NCBI GenBank assembly: GCA_030065825.1
Contig: JASJCY010000001.1
Coordinates: 17,232 to 81,231 of the forward strand
Origin: Nostocaceae cyanobacterium
GTDB taxonomy: Bacteria > Cyanobacteriota > Cyanobacteriia > Cyanobacteriales > Nostocaceae
Direction of reading: 5' to 3'
DNA length: 64,000 bases
Part shown: positions 35,620 to 43,541 of the stretch, in pieces
How positions within the stretch are numbered: position 1 is the stretch's first letter
Layout of the letters: the number at the start of each line of letters is the position of its first letter
Program-made: the position numbers and the translations under genes
The notes under the pieces: model-generated
Told to the model about the DNA's origin: nothing
The model's input: only the letters and a program-made list of their open reading frames with translations
The model's database searches: none

Positions 35620-36600
35620 ATGTTGTTTAATCAAGACAATAATCTTCCTTTAGCCAGCGTTATTATTCCTACCTACAATCGCTGTAATTACCTCCAAGAA
35701 GCAATTGATAGTGCTGTCAAACAGACTTATCAAAACATTGAAATTATTATTTGTGATAATTGCAGCACTGACGAAACTCAGGATGTAGTTGCAGCTTTTG
35801 GAGACTCTCGGATTAAATATTGGCAACAACCCCAAAATATCGGGATGTTTGACAATCAAATGCACGCTTTTAAGGTGGCTAAAGGTAAATATGTTGCTAG
35901 TCTCCATGATGATGATATCTGGGAAAAGGATTTTTTAGCCAAGTTAGTTCCAATTTTGGAATTACAACCAAATGCGGTTCTAGCTTTTTGCAATCAATAT
36001 ATTATTGATAGTAATAGCAACATTGATCATGCAGCTACTGAAAGATATACACAGGCTTATAAAAGGAATTTATTAATAGAAGGTATTTATCCATTTTTTC
36101 AGGAAATTGGATTAGTAAATAAATCAATTCCTACAGCAGCTTCTTGCTTAATACGTAATGGTTTAATTGACTGGAATAACATACCTCCAGAAGTTGGTGG
36201 AATGTGGGATTTATATTTAACTTATCTTTGTTGTATATCCGGTTATGGAGCATACTATTATCCAGAAAAACTGACTCGATATCGGGAACACCAACATACC
36301 GATACTATGCTCAGTGGAAATCGAAAGTATCAAGCCAAAATTCGCAAAGCCAAAAGTGAAATATTTTGCTATAAAAAGTTTATGGAAGACCCTTTACTAG
36401 AGAAATTTAAACCATACTTTCGCCAAAAATGGTTGTCATCTCATACAACTTTAGCTGTAGGTTTACTTCGCAGTAAACAAATCAAAGCGGCTCGTTCTTA
36501 TCTTTGGAGTGCAATTAGCCAACAAAAATTTAATCTACGCACTCTAGCTGCACTTACTCTTAGTTATGCACCGCAAAATTTAGCCAATCTTCTCCTATAA
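35620..36600 (+). CDS. family 2 glycosyltransferase
   Basis: A 326-residue GT-A enzyme. ASVIIPTYNRCNYLQEAIDS opens the fold, with ICDNCSTDET and the DxD-type SLHDDDIWEKDF for metal and donor binding. The C terminus (AARSYLWSAI...) is helical and may lie on the membrane. The spacing to the next gene is 65 bp, consistent with an operon of three glycosyltransferases. The donor sugar is unknown. Confidence 0.92.
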   Translation: MLFNQDNNLPLASVIIPTYNRCNYLQEAIDSAVKQTYQNIEIIICDNCSTDETQDVVAAFGDSRIKYWQQPQNIGMFDNQMHAFKVAKGKYVASLHDDDIWEKDFLAKLVPILELQPNAVLAFCNQYIIDSNSNIDHAATERYTQAYKRNLLIEGIYPFFQEIGLVNKSIPTAASCLIRNGLIDWNNIPPEVGGMWDLYLTYLCCISGYGAYYYPEKLTRYREHQHTDTMLSGNRKYQAKIRKAKSEIFCYKKFMEDPLLEKFKPYFRQKWLSSHTTLAVGLLRSKQIKAARSYLWSAISQQKFNLRTLAALTLSYAPQNLANLLL

Positions 36601-36665
36601 ATTTTAAACTCTACATATACGAGGAAAGATAAAAAACAAGAAGTAATTCTATAGGTCATTAGTCA

Positions 36666-37868
36666 GTGAAAATTTGTATTGTTACTCATAAAATTAAAAA
36701 AGGTGATGGTCAGGGTAGAGTAAACTATGAAGTAGTAAAAGAAGCTATCAATCGTGGACATCATCTCACATTATTAGCTAGTGAAATCGCACCGGAATTA
36801 TTACAAACTCCCCTAGTTAATTGGGTTTGTATTCCAGTAGCAGGTATACCCACCGAATTGCTGCGAAATTTCTTTTTTGCTCAAAAAAGTGCTGCATGGT
36901 TGCGTCAACATCGCCAAGAAGTTGATTTAGTCAAAGTTAACGGTGCAATTACCCTTACCAGCGCAGATGTTAACGCAGTGCATTTTGTCCACAGTTCTTG
37001 GTTAAAATCCCCCGTGCATATTTCCCGCATTCGTCGAGATATTTACGGTTTGTACCAATGGCTGTACAGCGCTTTAAATGCCCGGTGGGAAAAATTGGCT
37101 TTTCAGAAAGCACAAATCATAGTTGCAGTATCCCAAAAGGTAGCACAGGAATTAATCAATATTGGTGTATCCAAAAAACGTATCCGGGTAATTGTTAACG
37201 GTGTTGACTTGCAAGAATTTACACCGGGTGTCGCTTTTCGCTCAAAATTCAATTTACCAGAAAATGTCCCTTTGGCGCTATTTGCAGGAGATATCCGCAC
37301 AAGACGCAAAAACTTAGATACCGTACTTCAGGCTTTAGTCAAAGTCCCTAATTTACATCTAGCTGTCGTGGGAAATACTGAGGGTAGCCCCTTTCCTCAG
37401 CTAGCGAAATCCTTGGGATTACAGCAACGGGTACATTTTCTGGGTTATCGCCGGGACGTTGCCGAAATTATGCGGACAGCAGATGTATTTGTTTTTCCCT
37501 CTCGTTACGAAGCTTGCACCCTGGTATTGCTAGAAGCCCTCGCCTCTGGATTGCCTGTCATTACAGCTATTACCACAGGAGGAGCAGAATTAGTTACACC
37601 GGAATCTGGGGTAATTTTACCCAATTCAGATGATACCGAGGCTCTAGCCCAGGCTTTATCTGACTTAATCAGTAATAGCACTCTCAGGGAACGAATGGGT
37701 AAAGCAGCTCGTGCTTTTGCTGAACAACATAGCTGGAATGTGATGGCACAAACCTATATCGATTTATTTGAGGAGTTAAGCCAAAATGCGCCACACTGTT
37801 CTCATCCCCACCTATCGCCGTCCTCTCGACCTTTCACGCTGTCTATCAGCCCTACAGACACAAACTAG
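36666..37868 (+). CDS. family 4 glycosyltransferase
   Basis: A 400-residue GT-B enzyme from a GTG start at 36666. MKICIVTHKIKKGDGQGRVNYEV opens the N domain. The C domain has AGDIRTRRKNLDTVLQAL and FPSRYEACTLVLLEALASGLPVI with the E-x7-E motif. Its last 27 residues are rich in Ser/Pro/His and overlap the first 83 bp of the next gene in another frame. This tail is probably dispensable readthrough. The tight overlap implies translational coupling. Confidence 0.92.
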   Translation: MKICIVTHKIKKGDGQGRVNYEVVKEAINRGHHLTLLASEIAPELLQTPLVNWVCIPVAGIPTELLRNFFFAQKSAAWLRQHRQEVDLVKVNGAITLTSADVNAVHFVHSSWLKSPVHISRIRRDIYGLYQWLYSALNARWEKLAFQKAQIIVAVSQKVAQELINIGVSKKRIRVIVNGVDLQEFTPGVAFRSKFNLPENVPLALFAGDIRTRRKNLDTVLQALVKVPNLHLAVVGNTEGSPFPQLAKSLGLQQRVHFLGYRRDVAEIMRTADVFVFPSRYEACTLVLLEALASGLPVITAITTGGAELVTPESGVILPNSDDTEALAQALSDLISNSTLRERMGKAARAFAEQHSWNVMAQTYIDLFEELSQNAPHCSHPHLSPSSRPFTLSISPTDTN

Positions 37869-38763
37869 GTTACCATTTCAGGTGATAGTGATTGTCCGAG
37901 ATACGGATACGGAAACTTGGCAATTCCTAGCAGACTTCAATCCCGGTAACTTACCGTTGCGTACCGTCAAAGTTATGGTTCCAGGGGTAGTTGCAGCCCT
38001 CAATGCTGGCTTGGAAGCGGTGGAAGGAGATATTGTTTCCATCACCGATGATGATGCTGCACCCCATTGCGATTGGTTAGAAAGAATTGCCGCTTACTTT
38101 ATCAATGATAGTTGCATTGGTGGAGTTGGTGGACGGGATTGGGTATACCAAAATCATAAGTTAGAAGATGATTCCCGTGAGGTTGTCGGTAAGTTACAGT
38201 GGTTTGGACGAGTCATTGGTAACCATCACTTGGGAGTAGGAACACCTAGGGAAGCAGATGTTCTCAAAGGGGTAAACATGAGTTTTCTCTCCTGTGCGAT
38301 CGCACCTTTGCGTTTTGATGCCAGAATGCGGGGTACGGGTGCCCAAGTACACTTTGAGCTTGCGTTTTGTCTGGCATTAAAAAGGGCAGGATGGAAGTTA
38401 ATTTTCGATCCCCAAGTGGAGGTAGATCACTATCCAGCAAAGCGTTTTGATGAAGATAAACGGCAGCAATTTAATCACATTGCCTTTACAAATGCAGTCC
38501 ACAACGAAACCCTAGCCTTATTAGAACATTTTTCTGATGTACAAAGGTTAGTGTTTTTTATTTGGAGTTCATTAGTAGGAACCCGAGAAGCATTAGGTTT
38601 TGTACAGTGGTTACGATTGTTACCCAGCGAAGGCAGTTTATCAGGACAAAAATGGCTGGCTTCCATGCGGGGACGTTGGCAAGGCTTTTGTACATGGCAA
38701 CAGTATCAACAGACACACCAAAAAAGGGATCGCCGTTTACTGGTTTCTACAGACGCTGAATGA
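37786..38763 (+). CDS. family 2 glycosyltransferase
   Basis: A 325-residue GT2 enzyme. TVLIPTYRRPLDLSRCLSALQ starts the fold, followed by the DxD-type SITDDDAAPHCDWLERI, DVLKGVNMSF and the ARMRGTGAQVHFELAFCLAL segment. The ATG at 37786 is inside the end of the previous gene, an 83-bp overlap. Probably the last glycosyltransferase of this three-gene operon, before a repeat-filled spacer and the polymerase-like gene. Confidence 0.9.
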   Translation: MRHTVLIPTYRRPLDLSRCLSALQTQTRLPFQVIVIVRDTDTETWQFLADFNPGNLPLRTVKVMVPGVVAALNAGLEAVEGDIVSITDDDAAPHCDWLERIAAYFINDSCIGGVGGRDWVYQNHKLEDDSREVVGKLQWFGRVIGNHHLGVGTPREADVLKGVNMSFLSCAIAPLRFDARMRGTGAQVHFELAFCLALKRAGWKLIFDPQVEVDHYPAKRFDEDKRQQFNHIAFTNAVHNETLALLEHFSDVQRLVFFIWSSLVGTREALGFVQWLRLLPSEGSLSGQKWLASMRGRWQGFCTWQQYQQTHQKRDRRLLVSTDAE

Positions 38764-39086
38764 TGGAAAAATGACCGTAGGGGCGGGGTTTCCCCGCCCG
38801 GAATTCAAAATTCAAAATACCCCTACGGGAAAGCAAGCTACAAAATTAAAAATTCAAAATTGGTGATTCCTAAAACAATTAAAAATTCAAAATTGGTAAT
38901 TCCGAAAACAATTAAAAATACCCTACGGGAAGCGCAAAGCGCTACAAAATTCAAAATTGGTAACTCCGCGCCTTCTAACTTCTGGGCGCAAGCTTTGCGC
39001 CCCTATAAACTTCTGGGCGCAAGCTTTGTGCCCCTACAAAATTCTGGGCGCAAGCTTTGCGCCCCTACAAATTCCTAACTTTTTAA
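38764..39086. other. spacer with GCGCAAGCTTTGCGC repeats
   Basis: The palindrome GGGCGCAAGCTTTGCGCCC occurs three times between 38984 and 39066, once with TGTGCC. It is preceded by AATTCAAAATTGGTAATTCC repeats and CTACGGGAAGCGCAAAGCG. The same palindrome occurs near 4386-4402 beside pheT. No gene was recognised. Confidence 0.65.
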
Positions 39087-40523
39087 ATGATGAATATTAG
39101 ACAAACATTTTCCCCTGATTCCTCCTATATTTTGCCAAAAAAACCATCAACTTTAGGGTGGCTAGCAATTGGGGGATTTATCCTCTTAACAACTGTCTGT
39201 ACCCTAGCTGGTGCTGGTAGCATTATTCGTCCTGTCTTTCCCCTAACTGCGTTGATAGTTGCATTTTTTCTATACTTAAAATATCCGATATTATACTTAG
39301 GTTTTACCTGGTGGATTTGGTTTCTGACGCCCTTGGTTCGCCGTCTGGTAGATTATCGCAGTGGTTGGGTAGATCCGAATATTATCCTACTAGCGCCTTT
39401 CTTGGTAACTCTGGTAACTGGTATCACTTTACTCAAACACCTGCCTAAATCCTACCGCAATGGTGGTTTTCCATTTGTGATGGCGATTATTAGTGTGGGC
39501 TATGGTTTCCTGGTGGGACTCATTTATTTTGATAAGATGTTGGTCTTCCGCACAACACTGGACTGGATTACACCGATTCTGTTTGGGTTCCATCTGTTTG
39601 TGAATTGGCGAGAGTATCCCCAGTATCGGCAAAATATGCAAAATGTATTTATCTGGGGCGTATTATTAACGGGTATTTACGGAGTTATTCAGTATCTGAT
39701 TGCACCAGAATGGGATTGCTTTTGGTTAATCCAAACCAGACTAACTACATTTGGCGATCCCGAACCCTTGGGGATTCGTGTCTGGAGTACCATGAATTCA
39801 CCCGGTCCGTTTGCAATCGTGATGATGGCGGGGTTAGTATTGTTATTTAGTAGTCAACATTCCCTGCGGATTTTCGCCTCAGCTGCGGGTTATTTGGCAT
39901 TTCTCTTAAGTATGGCACGTGCTGCTTGGGGAGGGTGGTTAATAGCACTGCTTTCTTTGCTGACTAATCTCAAACCCAAGCTGCAAATGCGGTTAATGTT
40001 AACCATTCTGATTATGGCATTATGCGTAGTTCCACTGACTACCGTTGAACCATTTTCGGAGGTGATTAGCGATCGCTTTGAAACTTTCACTAATATCGAA
40101 AAAGACCAAAGTTTTATGGATCGTTCGGAAAATTACGAAAGAAATCTCAACGTTGCTTTGTCTACGGCTTTGGGTAATGGTATTGGTGGAACTTGGATGG
40201 TTGACGACGATGGTAAGCTAATTCAGATTGTCTTGGATAGTGGTATTTTAGATACATTTTTTGCCTTGGGTTGGTTTGGTGCAATTCCTTACCTGGGAGC
40301 AATTATTATCCTATTACATAATTTATTTCAGGGTTCTGAAGGACGCAGTGATTCCTTTGCTAGTGCTTCTCGTTCGATTTGTATAGCGATCTTCTTTCAG
40401 TTGATTTTTAGTAGCTTAATGATTTCCCTTGCAGGTGTGGTGTTTTGGGGATTTTTGGGGATGGGTATGGCTGCGAAGAAATATTATTTACAACAGCGGG
40501 TAAATGGTAGAAATAATTATTAA
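39087..40523 (+). CDS. O-antigen ligase / Wzy-like polymerase
   Basis: A 478-residue membrane protein with about ten to twelve predicted spans (starting WLAIGGFILLTTVCTL). A long extracytoplasmic loop (about 320-395, FSEVISDRFETFTNIEKDQSF...) lies before the last spans, as in the Wzy_C/WaaL family. Such proteins join repeat units at the outer face of the inner membrane. An equivalent gene closes the Anabaena HEP island as I recall it. Its stop overlaps the stop of the opposite-strand gene by four bases. Confidence 0.88.
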   Translation: MMNIRQTFSPDSSYILPKKPSTLGWLAIGGFILLTTVCTLAGAGSIIRPVFPLTALIVAFFLYLKYPILYLGFTWWIWFLTPLVRRLVDYRSGWVDPNIILLAPFLVTLVTGITLLKHLPKSYRNGGFPFVMAIISVGYGFLVGLIYFDKMLVFRTTLDWITPILFGFHLFVNWREYPQYRQNMQNVFIWGVLLTGIYGVIQYLIAPEWDCFWLIQTRLTTFGDPEPLGIRVWSTMNSPGPFAIVMMAGLVLLFSSQHSLRIFASAAGYLAFLLSMARAAWGGWLIALLSLLTNLKPKLQMRLMLTILIMALCVVPLTTVEPFSEVISDRFETFTNIEKDQSFMDRSENYERNLNVALSTALGNGIGGTWMVDDDGKLIQIVLDSGILDTFFALGWFGAIPYLGAIIILLHNLFQGSEGRSDSFASASRSICIAIFFQLIFSSLMISLAGVVFWGFLGMGMAAKKYYLQQRVNGRNNY

Positions 40524-42367
40524 TCGCGAGAGATTAGACCATTAATTTGAGCTTTTCCATCAGCAAAATTAAAAACTTCAAACATTAATTGAACTTCATA
40601 ACTACTTGATTTAATTACTTGGGAATCATTATTCCTAAATTTCCTTACACAATTGTAAGTGTCATCTGCTTCTTTTTGGATTTGCGATCCAGTTTCGACA
40701 ACAGGCTGTTCTTTTATGGTAGAATTTAATTTTTTATCAACTGTATTTAAGTATTTATCAATTTTTAAATAGCAATTTAATTTTGTCCATTCTGGTAATT
40801 GGTTGTATTTTTGAATCAAAATTGTCTGATATCTTTCTTTTCTTTTTTGATTCATATTCTCTGTTTCTGTTTGGTTGTCACTATCTGTTTGATATATCTG
40901 TTTGTATACCTCTAAACCTTGTTTAGTTTCAGATGGAGGTAAAGGAGTATTCTCTTCTAATCCTTCTGAAATAAATTCACCTGGCATATATTCATTTTTG
41001 TTTCTATCTTTAACTAAATTTGTTTCAGTTAAATTTATTTTATTGAAATCCACTTTAGACCAGTTAAGTACAATCTCAGCTATTGTGGCTTCTATTAGCA
41101 ATTTTGTTTCTTGATTGTCTTTGGTATAAAGTTTAGATAAAAAATCATTTATTCGTTTATTTTTAATTTCAAAATTTATTTTATCTAAAGCTAATACAAC
41201 TTCATGAAAATATTTTAGATTTATTCTAGAAAATTTATCTTGCTCCATTTCATTTATAAAATAAATCACATTCTGGACATTTTGAGAAATTTTATCTTTG
41301 TGAATTGACTTAAGGTCGTCTCGTATATCTTTAATCTCTTTAAATAAATCATCCAGAATTTTTTTCTTGGCTTCTTCGATATAAAGTTGAATTTTGGTGA
41401 TATCTCCTTGAGCAATCTTTCCTAAAAAGCCAGATTCTGATTTGAGTAATTCTTGCAAGATAGTCACTCTTGATAGACCAATTAATGACTGAGCATCTTT
41501 TTTGCCTATACCTTTTATATACTCTTGTTTTGCTTGTTCTAACTGTAAATTTAATTCGTATGCTTGACCGATTTTTGGTGATATTTCAGAATCAGGATTA
41601 ATTATTTGTAGCTTTTTATAACTTTTTATGCTTTGAGCAAAATCATTGTTATTAAAATATTCTTGGGATTGTTGAACAAATTTTTCTTCTAATTTAGAAA
41701 CTCCAACTTCCTTTATTCCCCAAAAGGTAGAGGCTAAAACAATTGCTGCTAAAAGTGTAACCTCGCTATGAAAATGACGAGGAATAGAGATTTTATCAAG
41801 CCATTTCTTAACTTGATTTTTACCTGTATCTGTGAGGGTTCCACCTGCGAAGAAAACTCCCAATAAGGCTTGAGTGAGTGTCACAAAAGTTCCAGCAATA
41901 TTTGAGCTTCCAATTGCTAAAATCACTTGTAGTGTTTGAGTAAAAATAGCAGTTGCTCCGATTGAAACAAAAACTGTTGCAGTATTAGCTATCCAATCTG
42001 ATCTATCCCAGTTACTAATTTGGGTTCTAAACTTTTTCCACCACCAAGAGTTAGGCTTTTTAGTGTATAATTCAATCTCTTTCTCTAACTGATTTTTTTG
42101 GATTAAATAATTCTTTCTATGTTTTCCTTCCCAAGCGGATATTAGTCTAACTAATTGTTTTTTCAACTCAACATCATTTTTGGAGATGATTGTGATATCT
42201 TCAACCGTTTGTTTGTTTCCAATGTCATCATTTTCATCGATGAATTCTTGAATCCAATCGCGAATAAGTAAAACTTGAACAACTTGGTCAAATGATGGGA
42301 TAGTTGTTGACTTAAGTTCGGTCAGTTGTATTTGATATTGGTCTATAGCATCATTAAAATTAGTCAT
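40520..42367 (-). CDS. membrane protein with coiled-coil/TPR region, unknown function
   Basis: A start at 42367 was chosen for AAGGA eight bases upstream. The open frame could extend to 42490 but lacks a ribosome site there. The 615-residue product has an N-terminal helical region (about 1-115) and two hydrophobic stretches at about 125-180 (TVFVSIGATAIFTQTLQVILAI, TLTQALLGVFFAGG), then a third at about 205-222 (LLAAIVLASTFWGI). A TPR-like repeat (SQEYFNNNDFAQSIKSYKKLQ) and a long charged helical tail follow. No catalytic motif is seen. It is convergent with the polymerase gene and may not belong to the polysaccharide pathway. Confidence 0.75.
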   Translation of the reverse strand: MTNFNDAIDQYQIQLTELKSTTIPSFDQVVQVLLIRDWIQEFIDENDDIGNKQTVEDITIISKNDVELKKQLVRLISAWEGKHRKNYLIQKNQLEKEIELYTKKPNSWWWKKFRTQISNWDRSDWIANTATVFVSIGATAIFTQTLQVILAIGSSNIAGTFVTLTQALLGVFFAGGTLTDTGKNQVKKWLDKISIPRHFHSEVTLLAAIVLASTFWGIKEVGVSKLEEKFVQQSQEYFNNNDFAQSIKSYKKLQIINPDSEISPKIGQAYELNLQLEQAKQEYIKGIGKKDAQSLIGLSRVTILQELLKSESGFLGKIAQGDITKIQLYIEEAKKKILDDLFKEIKDIRDDLKSIHKDKISQNVQNVIYFINEMEQDKFSRINLKYFHEVVLALDKINFEIKNKRINDFLSKLYTKDNQETKLLIEATIAEIVLNWSKVDFNKINLTETNLVKDRNKNEYMPGEFISEGLEENTPLPPSETKQGLEVYKQIYQTDSDNQTETENMNQKRKERYQTILIQKYNQLPEWTKLNCYLKIDKYLNTVDKKLNSTIKEQPVVETGSQIQKEADDTYNCVRKFRNNDSQVIKSSSYEVQLMFEVFNFADGKAQINGLISRD

Positions 42368-42545
42368 GATCAAATTCCTTGTGTGGTGTTTTAGAGATTC
42401 CTGGGAAAGGGTGGGTAAACCAATTTGGTGCGAGTATTCAGAATTACCCACCAGACCTGTTTGGACAAGCCATAAATTGTCAAAAGACATCTTGTAAAAC
42501 TTATCCTAGTACACTACAGAGGAAATAAAGCACCTTTGAAGTAAC

Positions 42546-42572
42546 AAAAAAGGGTAGACTTGAAATCCACCC
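42546..42572 (-). terminator. intrinsic terminator of the RRM gene
   Basis: On the minus strand GGGTGGA pairs with TCTACCC (one G-T pair) around a seven-base loop, followed by six T residues. It lies about 40 bases past the stop at 42610. This is a textbook Rho-independent shape and the clearest terminator in the window. Confidence 0.8.
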
Positions 42573-42609
42573 CATAGACCTTATGGATTAAATTTTTGGT
42601 TTTAAACCT

Positions 42610-42891
42610 TTAGTACCGATTTCCTCCCCGTCTAGAGGAACCTCTGTTTTCACGGGGTTTAGCCTTATTAACTTTGATGGTGCGTCCCATCCATTCAGCC
42701 CCATCCAGAGCTTCAATCGCTGCAACTTCTTCTGCATCCGTTTCCATTTCTACGAAACCAAAACCTCGCACCCGTCCAGTTTCCCTGTCTGTGGGTAGTT
42801 GAACCTTTTTCACAGTTCCATATTCTGCAAAAACTTGTCTGACGTCATCTTCCTCAACTTGATAAGACAGATTACCGACATAAATTGACAT
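42610..42891 (-). CDS. RRM-type RNA-binding protein (Rbp family)
   Basis: A 93-residue RNA recognition motif protein. RNP2 is IYVGNL (residues 3-8) and RNP1 RGFGFVEM (about 43-50). A short Gly/Arg-rich tail (SSRRGGNRY) replaces the longer Gly tail of cold-inducible members such as RbpA1. These cyanobacterial proteins bind single-stranded RNA and are often induced by cold. A leader of over 100 bases precedes the gene, as in cold-regulated rbp genes. A terminator hairpin follows. Confidence 0.95.
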   Translation of the reverse strand: MSIYVGNLSYQVEEDDVRQVFAEYGTVKKVQLPTDRETGRVRGFGFVEMETDAEEVAAIEALDGAEWMGRTIKVNKAKPRENRGSSRRGGNRY

Positions 42892-43144
42892 AAAACATCT
42901 CCAGAATCAGATAGTGTAGAGAGTTGGATTCGGAGACAGGCTTGTATATCTTGATCATCGAGATAAAAACAAACTGCAAAACCGAATATAGCCTTCCTCA
43001 TTGATGAGGATAACACAATATTTACAAAGCCTGCATACCGTACTTGATGTTAAAGTGGTTATTTTTTTGAGGGCTGAAACTGGGGTATTTTGAGGATTTT
43101 TAACTTTTGTCACCTACACCCTACTGGCTATCGCAACAGTTTTA

Positions 43145-43240
43145 TTTTGGGGTTAAAACCGTTTTTTTAATGAAATAGTTTTTTGGGGTTAAAACCGTTT
43201 TTTTAATGAAATAGTTTTTTGGGGGGTGAAACCGTTAGAG
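43145..43240. repeat. 36-bp tandem repeat
   Basis: TTTTGGGGTTAAAACCGTTT starts at 43145 and 43181. A third copy at 43217 has GGGGGGTGAAACCG. The GGTTAAAACC core is a palindrome. Non-coding. Confidence 0.75.
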
Positions 43241-43295
43241 GTTATTTATAAAGTAAACCTTAAGACCCAAGAAACCGGGTTTCTTTGAGACTAAG

Positions 43296-43424
43296 TACGA
43301 TGGGGATTCGATACTCCACCCATAGAAACCCGGTTTCTTACGATGGGGATTCGATACTCCACCCATAGAAACCCGGTTTCTTACGATGGGGATTCGATAC
43401 TCCACCCATAGAAACCCGGTTTCT
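43296..43424. repeat. 43-bp tandem repeat with AAACCCGGTTT hairpin core
   Basis: The unit TACGATGGGGATTCGATACT...CACCCATAGAAACCCGGTTTC repeats with a 43-bp period (copies near 43295, 43338 and 43381). Relatives in the opposite direction lie at 47815-47935. The spacing and lack of unique spacers rule out a CRISPR. Confidence 0.8.
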
Positions 43425-43541
43425 AATACCAATTTGAAAAAAGAATGGGACACATGGTTGGTAGGGACGCGGTTTCTGTGTCCCTACAATTAGATTTGTT
43501 GCAAAGATTTAGGGAAGGGAGTTATTTGAGTGTTCCAACCC

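Larger units (their letters stand above)
42892..43541. other. spacer with two short tandem repeat arrays
   Basis: From 42892 to about 43020 is the probable leader and promoter of the RRM gene. 43145-43240 is a 36-bp repeat (TTTTGGGGTTAAAACCG..., three copies, the last worn). 43296-43424 is a 43-bp repeat (ACGATGGGGATTCGATACTC...AAACCCGGTTTC) in three copies. The latter is present inverted at 47800-47935. No gene was recognised. Confidence 0.7.

Noticed and set aside
43296..43424. CRISPR-like regular repeat
   Set aside because: The repeats are contiguous with a 43-bp period and no unique spacers, and no cas genes are near.
43235..43453. 72-codon minus-strand frame over the 43-bp repeats
   Set aside because: Repeated GVSNPH..KPGFYG pattern created by the tandem repeat.
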